This document shows, in pieces, positions 52,154 through 60,010 of a stretch of 64,000 nt of DNA (position 1 is its first letter; each line of letters begins with the position of its first letter). Position numbers and translations under genes: made by a program. The stretch is taken from NCBI GenBank assembly GCA_963737405.1, contig CAVTSL010000009.1:62001-126000 (forward strand), in the 5' to 3' direction. The DNA comes from JACCTU01 sp963737405 (lineage in GTDB: Bacteria; Actinomycetota; Thermoleophilia; Gaiellales; Gaiellaceae). Under the pieces are notes generated by a model. It was not told the DNA's origin. It did not search any database and was given only the letters and a program-made list of their open reading frames with translations.

Positions 52154-52981
52154 ATGCCCGAGCTTCCGGAGATGGAGGCGTGGCGGCGCCAGTTGAACGA
52201 TCCGGTGTCCGCCTTCCCGATCGAGAAGGCGGGGCCTGCTCACGTCGCGACGCTGAAGACCTTCGACCCGCCGCTCGCGACCCTCGAGGGCCGGCGGTTC
52301 GCCGGCGCAGAGCGGCGCGCGAAGCGGCTCCTCTTCCCGACGGAGGACGGCGAGCTCGTCGTGCTCGTCCACCTGATGACCGCCGGCCGACTGCGGTACC
52401 TGCTCGCGGGTGACAAGGGCCCGAAGACGCCGGCGCTCCAGCTGACCTTCCAGGGCGGCGCGCGCCTCGTCCTCACGGAGGCCGGCTCGAAGAAGCGCGC
52501 GGGCGTCTGGCTGCTCACGCCCGAGGCGGCGCAGGCCGAGCTCGCGCACCTCGGCCCGGAAGCGCTCGGTCTCGGGCCGGACGCGCTCGCCGAGATCTGC
52601 GCGAACGAGTCGCGGCGGCTCCACTCGCTCCTCCGCGACCAGCGCGTGATCGCCGGGATCGGGCGGGCGTGGGCGAACGAGATCCTCCACGAGGCGAAGC
52701 TCTCGCCGTACGCGCTCGCACCGGATCTCTCGCGCGAGGAGGTCGAGCGGCTCTCGGCCGCGATCGACGAGGAGCTGTCGCGCGGCCTCGAGCTCCGCGA
52801 GCGCGGCGCGAAGGACAACCAGACCTACCGCGTGCACAACAAGCTGGCCGAGCCGTGCGACGTCTGCGGGACGCCGATCGCGCGCGTCGACTTCGAGGAG
52901 CACACGATCTACTACTGCCCGCAGTGCCAGACCGGCGGGCGGGTGCTGAAGGACCGCCGGCTCTCGAAGCTGCTGCGCTAA
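52154..52981 (+). CDS. Formamidopyrimidine-DNA glycosylase (Fpg/Nei family)
   Basis: This 275-residue base-excision repair enzyme begins MPELPEMEAWRRQL, giving Pro2 (the Schiff-base nucleophile) and Glu3. RRAKRLLFPTEDGELVVLVHL carries the conserved Lys, the helix-two-turn-helix includes GIGRAWANEILHEAKLSPY, and CDVCG and CPQCQ form the C-terminal zinc finger. It would excise oxidised purines or pyrimidines. Fpg or Nei cannot be chosen with certainty. Confidence 0.92.
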   Translation: MPELPEMEAWRRQLNDPVSAFPIEKAGPAHVATLKTFDPPLATLEGRRFAGAERRAKRLLFPTEDGELVVLVHLMTAGRLRYLLAGDKGPKTPALQLTFQGGARLVLTEAGSKKRAGVWLLTPEAAQAELAHLGPEALGLGPDALAEICANESRRLHSLLRDQRVIAGIGRAWANEILHEAKLSPYALAPDLSREEVERLSAAIDEELSRGLELRERGAKDNQTYRVHNKLAEPCDVCGTPIARVDFEEHTIYYCPQCQTGGRVLKDRRLSKLLR

Positions 52982-53799
52982 CTCAGCGCATCCAGGATGC
53001 GTTCGAGCGCCGCCTCGTCGCTCCCGTCGTCGAGCCGCGGCGACCGCGCGAAGACGTCCCTCGACGCGTCGTGGAATCCGGGCGGCAGCCCGACCGCGGC
53101 GAACGTCGCCGCGATCTGCTCCATCTCGCCGACCCAGCGCCAGCCCTTCGTCCCTGCGGAACGTGCGGCGCGAAGCGATTGCTCCGGCAGCTCGGGGAGC
53201 GAGCGCCTCCACTCCTCGACGAGCGCGGGCTCGACGTTCTCCGCGCGCGCGAGTGCACGTGTGGCGAGGAGCAGCGCCGCGGTTCCCTTCGTCCACGCGG
53301 CGTAGGCCATCTTCAACGCCGACGCGGCGCCGACCTCGTCGGAGATCACGCGCGCCTCGAGCGGCGAGCCTTCGAACAGGTCGGCCGCTTCGGACGCGTC
53401 CGGGCCGGAGAGGTAGAGCCGTGTCGTCCCCGGCGCCCGCGGCGGCGGACCCACGATCCCTCCGTCGACGAACCGGGCACCGCCCTCCTCGAGGAGCGCC
53501 GCGATCGCCCGAGTCGTCGCTGGCGAGACCGCGTTCGCGTCCACGTAGACGCCGGTGAACCCCGACACGATCCGGGCCACGTCGAGGGCAGCGTGCGGCG
53601 GACAGACCGAGACGATCACGTCGCTCCGGCGCGCCAGCTCGTCCACCGCCCCGACGTCTTCGAGCCCCGCCTCCTCGGCCCGCCGGGCAGTCGCCTCGGA
53701 TCGGCCGGCGGACGCCCAGAGCACGGTCGTCCCGCCGCCCTGGAGCACCGAGCCCAGAGCCGCGCCCATCTCGCCCGGATGCAGCAGTCCCACCGTCAC
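52978..53799 (-). CDS. NAD(P)-dependent 6-phosphogluconate-dehydrogenase-like oxidoreductase
   Basis: This 273-residue protein has an N-terminal Rossmann domain (VGLLHPGEMGAALGSVL, GxGxxG-like with Pro-Gly-Glu-Met-Gly) and VIVSVCPPHAALDVARIV. VDGGIVGPPPRAPGTTRL is at the substrate loop, and a DUF1932-type C-terminal domain contains ALKMAYAAWTKG with the conserved Lys. It may be a 3-hydroxyacid dehydrogenase relative. The GTG start is at 53799; the stop overlaps the Fpg end. Confidence 0.85.
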   Translation of the reverse strand: MTVGLLHPGEMGAALGSVLQGGGTTVLWASAGRSEATARRAEEAGLEDVGAVDELARRSDVIVSVCPPHAALDVARIVSGFTGVYVDANAVSPATTRAIAALLEEGGARFVDGGIVGPPPRAPGTTRLYLSGPDASEAADLFEGSPLEARVISDEVGAASALKMAYAAWTKGTAALLLATRALARAENVEPALVEEWRRSLPELPEQSLRAARSAGTKGWRWVGEMEQIAATFAAVGLPPGFHDASRDVFARSPRLDDGSDEAALERILDALS

Positions 53800-53861
53800 G
53801 CGGGCTCAAGTCTCACACGGCGGAGCGGGAAGATCGCGCGGGTCGACGCCGTCTTGTGGGC

Positions 53862-53981
53862 ATGAGGCGGCGATTCCTTCTGACGGTTGTCTTCCTGGGC
53901 CTGCTCCTGCTGGCCCTCGCAGGCTGGACCGTCCAGGGCGTGCGCAACCTCACGGGCGTACGCCGCCTCGCGACCGCCTAA
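53862..53981 (+). CDS. Small hydrophobic membrane peptide
   Basis: This 39-residue reading frame starts MRRRFLLTVVFLGLLLLALAG: three basic residues and one membrane helix, followed by a short polar tail. It lies between the dehydrogenase and MaoC genes. Its TAA is part of the TAAGCT element used by the next gene. No homologue is known to me; it could be chance, but charge and hydrophobicity are typical of small membrane proteins. Confidence 0.4.
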   Translation: MRRRFLLTVVFLGLLLLALAGWTVQGVRNLTGVRRLATA

Positions 53982-53984
53982 GCT
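53979..53984 (+). promoter_or_regulatory. -10-like element of a probable leaderless promoter (MaoC gene)
   Basis: TAAGCT is followed by exactly 6 nt and the GTG at 53991; there is no ribosome-binding site. Confidence 0.45.
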
Positions 53985-53990
53985 CCGCCG

Positions 53991-54392
53991 GTGCAGATCG
54001 CGGTCGGGCAGAGTGCGCGGCGCTCCCGGGTCGTCTCGGCGCGCGACATCGAGCTCTTCACCGAGCTGACCGGCGACCGCAACCCGCTGCACTACGACAC
54101 CGAGGCAGCAGAGGGCTCGCGCTTCGGCGGGATCATCGTCCAGGGCGGCGTGACGAGCGGCCTGCTGAACGCGGTCGTCGCGGAGGATCTGCCCGGCCCG
54201 GGCAGCGTCTTCCTGCACGTCGACTGGAGCTTCAAGGCGCCGGTCAAGCCTGGGGACGAGATCACCGCCGAGGTCGAGGTGCTGGAGGCGCGCGAGGACA
54301 AGCCGATCTCGAAGCTCCGCACGACGATCACGAATCAGGACGGGACGATCGTCCTCGACGGCACGGCGCTCGTCTGGTCCGAGCCGCTGTGA
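53991..54392 (+). CDS. MaoC-like (R)-specific enoyl-CoA hydratase
   Basis: This 133-residue hot-dog fold protein has the hydratase 2 motif SARDIELFTELTGDRNPLHYD (about 16-36, with the catalytic Asp and His), then FGGIIVQGGVTSGLLNAV and the long strand DWSFKAPVKPGDEITAEVEV. It would hydrate trans-2-enoyl-CoA. The stop overlaps the following MFS start by 4 nt. Confidence 0.9.
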   Translation: MQIAVGQSARRSRVVSARDIELFTELTGDRNPLHYDTEAAEGSRFGGIIVQGGVTSGLLNAVVAEDLPGPGSVFLHVDWSFKAPVKPGDEITAEVEVLEAREDKPISKLRTTITNQDGTIVLDGTALVWSEPL

Positions 54393-55558
54393 CGCAGCAG
54401 CGGGCGCTGGCGCTCCTCGCGCTGGCACTGACGCTGTCGATGAGCACGTGGTTCTCGGCGAGTGCGGTCCTGCCGCAGCTGCGCGAGGACTGGGACCTCT
54501 CGCGCGGGACGAGCGCCTGGCTGACGATCGCCGTGCAGCTCGGCTTCGTGGCGGGCGCCCTGCTCTCGAGCATCGGCAACGTCGCCGACGTCTTCCCGCC
54601 CCACGTCGTGATCCTCATCGGCTCGGTCGGCGCTGCCGCCGCGAACCTGCTCCTCGTCACCGTGGACGGCCCGGACGGAGCGATTCCGCTCCGCTTCGCG
54701 ACCGGCTTCTTCCTCGCCGGCGTCTACCCGCCCGCGTTCAAGCTGATGGCGACGTGGTTCCGGCGCGGCCGCGCGTTTGCCCTCGGCACGCTCGCGGGCG
54801 CGATCGCGGTCGGCTCGGCGCTCCCGCACCTCGTGAACGGGATCGGCGGGCTCGACTGGCACCTCGTCGTCGTCGCGACGTCCGTCTTCACGCTCGTGGG
54901 CGGGCTGATCGCGTGGCGGTACGTCCCCGAGGGGCCGTACCCGTTCCCGCGCGCCGTCTTCGACCCGCGGCAGGCGGGCCAGGTCTTCCGCAACCGCGGC
55001 GTGCGGCTCGCGTCGCTCGGCTACTTCGGCCACATGTGGGAGCTCTTCGCGATGTGGACGTGGTTTCTCCTCTTCTTCCGCGACGGTCACGACGCGAGCG
55101 GGACCGAGGCCGCTTATGCGACGTTCGCCGTGATCGCGATCGGAGGGATCGGCTGCATCGTCGGCGGTCTGCTCGCCGAGCGCATCGGGCGCGCCGAGGC
55201 GGCTGCGGTGGCGATGCTCGTCTCCGGCACGTGCGCGATCACGATCGGCCTCCTCGTCCACGCGTCGACCTGGCTCGTGCTCGCCTTCGGGCTCGTCTGG
55301 GGGTTCGCGGTGATCGCGGACTCCGCGCTCTTCTCGACGCTCGTGACGGAGTACGCCGACCAGGCCTACGTCGGCACGGCGCTCGCGCTGCAGCTCGCGA
55401 TCGGGTTCGCGCTCACGGCGGCCACGATCTGGCTGATCCCGGTGCTGGAGGGCGACTTCGGCTGGCGCTGGGCCTTCGCGTTCCTCGCGCCCGGGCCGCT
55501 CCTCGGCGTGCTGGCGATGCTCCGGCTCAGCAGCCTGCAGCGGCGGGCGATCGCGTGA
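54389..55558 (+). CDS. MFS transporter
   Basis: This 389-residue permease starts at GTG overlapping the MaoC stop. It has about twelve helices: WFSASAVLPQLREDWDLSR at the start, GVYPPAFKLMATWFRRGRAF (motif near helix 4-5) and LGYFGHMWELFAMWTWFLL. It belongs to a different MFS branch from the three tandem exporters (NNP or OFA-like). Substrate unknown. Confidence 0.88.
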   Translation: MTQQRALALLALALTLSMSTWFSASAVLPQLREDWDLSRGTSAWLTIAVQLGFVAGALLSSIGNVADVFPPHVVILIGSVGAAAANLLLVTVDGPDGAIPLRFATGFFLAGVYPPAFKLMATWFRRGRAFALGTLAGAIAVGSALPHLVNGIGGLDWHLVVVATSVFTLVGGLIAWRYVPEGPYPFPRAVFDPRQAGQVFRNRGVRLASLGYFGHMWELFAMWTWFLLFFRDGHDASGTEAAYATFAVIAIGGIGCIVGGLLAERIGRAEAAAVAMLVSGTCAITIGLLVHASTWLVLAFGLVWGFAVIADSALFSTLVTEYADQAYVGTALALQLAIGFALTAATIWLIPVLEGDFGWRWAFAFLAPGPLLGVLAMLRLSSLQRRAIA

Positions 55559-56283
55559 ACGGGCCGCTCCGGCTGAAGCAAGCCCTGCGCGAGGCCCCAC
55601 GCGATCGCGACCACGAGCCCGCCCGCCGCGGCGTCGACCCAGAAGTGGTTGCCGGTCGCGACGATCACGAACAGCATCGCGACCGGGTAGAGCGCGCCGA
55701 GCACGCGCACCCAGAGGCGCGGCGAGAGCGCCGCGACCGTGACGCCCACGATCAGCGCGTAGCCGAAGTGCAGGCTCGGCACGGCCGCGATCGGGTTGTA
55801 CAGCTGGCCGAGCAGCTCCGAGTTGAGGTTGATGCCGGTGTGCTGGGTCACGGTGTCGGCGATCCCGAGGCCGGCGAGCCGAGGGGGCGCTGCCGGGTAG
55901 ATCGCGTAGAGCACGAGCGCGAACGCGCTCGCGGTGACCAGCACCGTCCGCAGCAGCGCGAAGTGCTCGCGATGGCGGCGGTAGACCCACACGAGCGCCG
56001 CGATCGTCGCGACGACGTGAAGCCCCACATAGAGAGCCCCGAGCACGGCCGGGAGGCCCGGCAGGCTCTGCGCCCACCGCTGCACGTCCCACTCCCAGAA
56101 CATCCCGAGATTCCGCTCGAAGCGGACGATCTCGTCGGAGTGGCGCTGCGCGAGCTGCCAGCTCTCGCCGAAGGTTCCGCGCGTCAGCTCGTAGACGCCG
56201 TAGAGGGCGCCGAGCGTGAGGGCCTCGACCGCGCCGGAGTGCGGCCGGAGGACGTATGCCATGCCGCTTCGCACAGAGCCCAT
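55366..56283 (-). CDS. PAP2-superfamily phosphatase, 3' end uncertain
   Basis: The reliable part (56283 to about 55560) encodes six helices and the PAP2 motifs: YPAAPPRLAGLG (motif 1-like), VPSLHFGYALI (SxH, about 169-179) and GNHFWVDAAAGGLVVA (motif 3 with His and Asp). The enzyme would dephosphorylate lipid phosphates or pyrophosphates. As written the frame continues to 55366, antisense to the MFS gene, with unlikely composition. Removing one C from the CCC near 55567 would end it at 55527 with RPFTRSPAAAGC. Confidence 0.8.
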   Translation of the reverse strand: MGSVRSGMAYVLRPHSGAVEALTLGALYGVYELTRGTFGESWQLAQRHSDEIVRFERNLGMFWEWDVQRWAQSLPGLPAVLGALYVGLHVVATIAALVWVYRRHREHFALLRTVLVTASAFALVLYAIYPAAPPRLAGLGIADTVTQHTGINLNSELLGQLYNPIAAVPSLHFGYALIVGVTVAALSPRLWVRVLGALYPVAMLFVIVATGNHFWVDAAAGGLVVAIAWGLAQGLLQPERPVHAIARRCRLLSRSIASTPRSGPGARNAKAQRQPKSPSSTGISQIVAAVSANPIASCSASAVPT

Positions 56284-56290
56284 GCTTTTC

Positions 56291-56509
56291 TCAACGACCC
56301 TCTCCCCGCTCCTGTTCCCACGAATCGACGAGCGACAGCACGTGCCGCCGCTGCTCGTCGGAGAACCCCATCCGCTCGACGATCCGCCGCGCCTCGGCGG
56401 GGTCGTCGTTCTCGACGGCCGCCTCGAGGTGCTCCCGGAGCGGCACCGGCTGGCGGAGCTGGCGCCTCAGCCAGCGGAGGAGGCTGACCCGCGCGGCGGA
56501 GACCGGCAC
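56291..56509 (-). CDS. Small hypothetical protein after the truncated kinase
   Basis: A 72-residue protein starts at GTG 56509, overlapping the previous stop by one base (TAGTG). It reads SLLRWLRRQLRQPVPLREHL, then ENDDPAEARRIVERMGFSDEQRRHVLSLVD. The basic N-terminus and acidic C-terminus suggest a helical adaptor. Coupling to the kinase-like gene suggests shared function. Not recognised. Confidence 0.65.
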   Translation of the reverse strand: MPVSAARVSLLRWLRRQLRQPVPLREHLEAAVENDDPAEARRIVERMGFSDEQRRHVLSLVDSWEQERGEGR

Positions 56510-57087
56510 TAGCCCGGGAGGCGCACGACCAGCCGGTCGCCGTCGAGCTCGCGGCTGCCGCCGAGGGCGGGGAGGATGCGCCCGGCGATCAGCGCGCCGA
56601 GGTCCCGCGCCTGCTCGCCGAGGACGATCGGGGCCGCGCCTTCGGTGATCGGCGCGATCGTGAGCTCCCGGCCGGCGACAGTCACGTTCACCTCGTCGAG
56701 CCCGCCGTGACGGAGCGCGCACGTCGCGAGCTGGCCGAGCGACATCGCGGCCGCGTCGCGGTCGACGCGGACCGTCGCGCCTTCGCCCTCGACGCGCGCA
56801 CCCGCCACGTCGGCGAGCGCGTCACGGGCGAGCTCGAGCGAGTCCACCTCCTGCACGTTCGGCTCCCAGCGCCCGCTCTCGATGCGCGAGACGAGCCCGA
56901 CCTCGTCGAGCAGGTCGGCGAGCTGGTTCGAGGCCGCGACCATCATCTCGACGTAGCGGTCGGTCGGATCGCCGAGCGACGTGCGCTGCAGCGTGCGCGC
57001 GAAACCCGACACGGTGGCGAGCGGCGTGCGCAGATCGTGGACGGCGAGCGAGACCAGCCGTGCGAACGTATCCTCAGACGAAGCCAT
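56509..57087 (-). CDS. Histidine-kinase-like protein lacking a normal ATPase domain
   Basis: This 192-residue protein has a HisKA H-box (LVSLAVHDLRTPLATVSGF, about residues 11-29), so a phosphorylatable His is present. The following region has the helices of a dimerisation domain, then a shortened domain without the N-box or the DxGxG ATP lid. It could be a phosphotransfer protein or a dimerising decoy. Its ATG overlaps the divergent MptA start codon (CATG). Confidence 0.75.
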   Translation of the reverse strand: MASSEDTFARLVSLAVHDLRTPLATVSGFARTLQRTSLGDPTDRYVEMMVAASNQLADLLDEVGLVSRIESGRWEPNVQEVDSLELARDALADVAGARVEGEGATVRVDRDAAAMSLGQLATCALRHGGLDEVNVTVAGRELTIAPITEGAAPIVLGEQARDLGALIAGRILPALGGSRELDGDRLVVRLPG

Positions 57088-58061
57088 GGACGCGAGCAGG
57101 AACCTTCTCACACCGGACCTCCAGGCCTCCCCGCCCGAGGTCCGGATCGGCCTGTCGCGCGCCGGCGTCACCCGCGTGCAGAAGGCCATCCGCCTGCGCT
57201 TCGGCGGGACCGAGAAGCTGATCCCGGCGGAGATCGACTGCACCGTCGACCTGGAGCCGGCGCAGAAGGGCGTCCACATGTCGCGCTTCCCCGAGCTCTT
57301 CGAGGAGGCGATCGACGAGGTCGTGATCGGCGAGTCGTTCCTCGTCGAGGAGCTCGCCGAGCACATCGCGCAGCACATCGTCGAGCGCCAGCGCGCGGGG
57401 CTCGCCGAGGTGCGGATCGTCACGCGCTATCCGCGCGAGCGCCGAACTCCCGTGACGGGGCTCCCGACGCAGGAGCTGATCACGCTCGTCGGGATCGCCG
57501 CCGCGAGCGAGCGCGGGGCGCGCCGCATCGTCGGCGTCGAGGCGCCCGGCATCAACGCATGTCCGTGCGCGCAGGGGCTCGTCCGCGGCCGGGCGTCGGA
57601 GCGGCTGCTCGAAGCCGGCTTCGGCGACGACGACGTCGAACGGATCCTCGAGCTCGTACCGCTCGCGACGCACAACCAGCGAGGGCGCGGCACGCTCTAC
57701 GTCGGCACGTCGGCGGCCGTCAACGCGGAGCAGCTCGCGGACGTCGTCGAGCACTCGATGAGCGCGCCCGTGTACGCGCTGCTCAAGCGTCCGGACGAGC
57801 TCTTCGTCGTCGAGCACGCGCACCTCCAGCCGCGCTTCGTCGAGGACTCCGTGCGCTACTCGCTGGCCGGCGCGCTCGAGCGCTACCCGTCGCTCGGCGA
57901 CGACGACTTCCTGCTCGCGCGGCAGGTCAACTTCGAGACGATCCACGACCACGACGTGGTCGCGGAGCGCTACGGCACGGTCGGCGAGCTGCGCCGCGAG
58001 CTCGAGTCGGGGGAGCCCCGCCGAGCGACACACGTCGCTGGCCGCCTGGCTCAGCGCCTGA
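57086..58061 (+). CDS. folE2: GTP cyclohydrolase FolE2/MptA type, frameshift near 3' end
   Basis: About 325 residues. The family blocks are VRIGLSRAGVTRVQKAIRL, CTVDLEPAQKGVHMSRFPE (about 51-69), PGINACPCAQGLV with the metal-binding Cys (about 153-165) and LATHNQRGRGTLYVG with the conserved His. It makes 7,8-dihydroneopterin triphosphate, or a cyclic phosphate, from GTP for folate or pterin synthesis. As written the frame runs on to 58246; removing one C of the CCCC at 58016-58019 gives a natural end (HTSLAAWLSA) at 58061, just after the PlsY stop. Confidence 0.88.
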
Positions 58062-58653
58062 ACATCGCCGCGAGCTGCACGCGCGGCTCCTTGTGCGCGA
58101 ACAGGCGGCGGATGTTCTCCCGGTGCAGGAAGACGATGCCGCCCGCGGCGGCGAGCGTGACGATCCGCACCGGCCACGACTCCTCGAGCACGAACGCGAA
58201 CACCGGCAGCGAGAGCGCGGCCGCCATCGAGGCGACCGAGACGTAGCGCGCGACGAGGAACGTCACGACCCAGACGATCAGCGCACCGAGCGCGACGAGC
58301 GGCGCGAGGCCGAGGATCACGCCGCCGGTGGTCGCGACGGCCTTCCCGCCCTTCTCGAACTTGAGGAAGATCGGCCGCGCGTGCCCGACCATCGCGCCGG
58401 CGCCGGCGAGCACGCCGGCGACGTCGTTCACGAGCAGGGACGCGACGAGCGTCGGCACGAGGCCCTTCAGCACGTCGATCACGATCGTCGGCACGCCGAC
58501 CTTCCAGCCCATCACGCGCCAGACGTTCGTCGCGCCGATCGAGCGCGAGCCGACGCGGCGGATGTCGATCCCGCGCACGAGCCGGACGAGCCAGTACCCC
58601 GTCGGGATCGAACCGGCGAGGTAGCCGCCGATGACGGCGGCGAGGTACGTCAC
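58051..58653 (-). CDS. plsY: Glycerol-3-phosphate acyltransferase PlsY
   Basis: This 200-residue integral enzyme has the PlsY motifs: GYLAGSIPTGYWLVRLVRG and RRVGSRSIGATNVWRVMGW (motif 1, about 31-49), MVGHARPIFLKFEKGGKAVATTGG (motif 2, seen in part as GHARPIFLKFEKGGK) and a third with FLHRENIRRLFAHKEPR. It transfers acyl from acyl-phosphate to glycerol 3-phosphate at the membrane. The GTG start overlaps the superoxide dismutase stop. Confidence 0.93.
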   Translation of the reverse strand: MTYLAAVIGGYLAGSIPTGYWLVRLVRGIDIRRVGSRSIGATNVWRVMGWKVGVPTIVIDVLKGLVPTLVASLLVNDVAGVLAGAGAMVGHARPIFLKFEKGGKAVATTGGVILGLAPLVALGALIVWVVTFLVARYVSVASMAAALSLPVFAFVLEESWPVRIVTLAAAGGIVFLHRENIRRLFAHKEPRVQLAAMFRR

Positions 58654-59270
58654 TTCAGGGGTATCTGGTAACCGGAGACCCAGTCGTTCACGGTCGTCCA
58701 GTCGAGGTTGTCGAAGAACGCGTCGATGTAGGCCGCGCGGTCGGTGCGGTAGTCGAGGAAGTACGCGTGCTCGTAGACGTCGAGCGCGACGAGCGGCGTC
58801 GCGTTCCAGATCGGGTACGTGTTCTGGGCGTCGCCGATGTAGTTGAAGAGGCGGCCTTCGTCCCAGTCGTACGCGGTCCACGCCCAGCCGCGACCCGCGA
58901 GGCCGGTTGCCTTCAGGTCGGTGCGCCAGGCCTCCGCCGAGCCGAAGTCGCGCTCGACGAGCTGGCCGAACGCGCCGTCGGGGTTGCCGCCGAGCCCGCC
59001 GAGGTGCTCGAAGTAGATCTCGTGGTTCTTGATCCCGCCGACCGCGAAGGTCAGCTCGACCTTGAGCACGCGGAGCTGCGAGTAGACCTGGTTGGCCGAG
59101 CTCAGGTCGACGCCGTCCAGCTCGCGAAGGATCTCGTTCCGCTTGTTGACGTAGCCCTCGTACAGCTTGTAGTGCGCCTCGACGGACTCGCGCGAGATGC
59201 CGTCGAGCTCGAGCAGCGCGGGCTTCAGCTCGCGGGGGACGATCGCTTCGAAGGTGGACGTCTGGGCCAT
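58650..59270 (-). CDS. Fe/Mn superoxide dismutase, first copy (operon with plsY)
   Basis: This 206-residue protein keeps the four metal ligands: His in SVEAHYKLYEGYV (about 32), His in GIKNHEIYFEHLGG (about 82), and Asp and His in VALDVYEHAYFLDYR (about 165-179). The active-site Gln in AQNTYPIW points to the Mn-type group. It is an atypical subtype with a long first helix and no HHDKHH motif. GGAGGAG precedes the ATG. The translationally coupled plsY suggests co-expression of membrane synthesis and oxidant defence. Confidence 0.9.
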   Translation of the reverse strand: MAQTSTFEAIVPRELKPALLELDGISRESVEAHYKLYEGYVNKRNEILRELDGVDLSSANQVYSQLRVLKVELTFAVGGIKNHEIYFEHLGGLGGNPDGAFGQLVERDFGSAEAWRTDLKATGLAGRGWAWTAYDWDEGRLFNYIGDAQNTYPIWNATPLVALDVYEHAYFLDYRTDRAAYIDAFFDNLDWTTVNDWVSGYQIPLK

Positions 59271-59350
59271 GGTGCTCCTCCGGTCGGGGCAGGTGCGCGC
59301 GCCGGAGCATAACGGTTAGCCTCAGGATCGACCTGCGACCAGGAGGAGCT

Positions 59351-59957
59351 ATGGCGCACGAGGTTCCGCCGCTGCCCTACGACTACAACGCGCTCGAGCC
59401 GACCATCGACGAAGAGACGATGCACCTCCACCACGACAAGCACCACCAGGCCTACGTCGACAACCTGAACGCCGCGCTCGCCGGGACCGACTGGGCCGAC
59501 AAGCCGATCGAAGAGGTGCTGCAGAACCTCGACTCGCTCCCCGAGGACAAGCGCACTCCCGTCCGCAACAACGGCGGCGGCCACTACAACCATTCGCTCT
59601 TCTGGCAGCTGATGAGCCCGGACGGCGGCGGCGATCCGCCCGACGGCCCGTTGAAGGACGCGATCGACCAGGCCTTCGGCGACGTGAACGCGCTCAAGCA
59701 GCAGGTCAACGACGCCGGCGTGAAGCGCTTCGGTTCAGGCTGGACGTGGGTCGTCCGCGGCTCCGACGGCTCGCTCTCGATCGAGTCGACGCCGAACCAG
59801 GACACGCCGCTCATGGAGGGCAAGAACGCGATCCTCGGGATCGACGTCTGGGAGCACGCGTACTACCTCACGTACCGGAACCGCCGGCCCGACTACCTCG
59901 CCGCGTGGTGGAACGTCGTCAACTGGGCGACGGTGCAGGAGCGCTTCGGCGTCCTGA
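59351..59957 (+). CDS. sodA: Fe/Mn superoxide dismutase, second copy, frameshift at 3' end
   Basis: About 201 residues of classical Mn/Fe SOD: PLPYDYNALEPTIDEETM, HHDKHHQAYVDNLN (metal His near 27), NNGGGHYNHSLFWQLM (His near 82), NQDTPLMEG, and GIDVWEHAYYLTYRNRRPDY (Asp and His). AGGAGG precedes the ATG. The last codons break: removing one G near 59949 gives ERFAS and a stop at 59955-59957, just before a strong terminator. As written the frame would run on for kilobases, which is an artefact. Confidence 0.92.
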
Positions 59958-59963
59958 AACGAC

Positions 59964-59987
59964 AAGGGAGCGCCGAGGCGCTCCCTT
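59964..59987. terminator. Bidirectional terminator between sodA and the cupredoxin-like gene
   Basis: A perfect 10-bp stem (59964-59973 with 59978-59987) with tetraloop CGAG follows the repaired sodA stop by 6 nt and ends in TTT. It lies between two convergent genes and can work for both. Its position supports the repaired end of sodA. Confidence 0.8.
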
Positions 59988-60010
59988 TGCCGCTCTCCCC
60001 ATCCCGGGCC

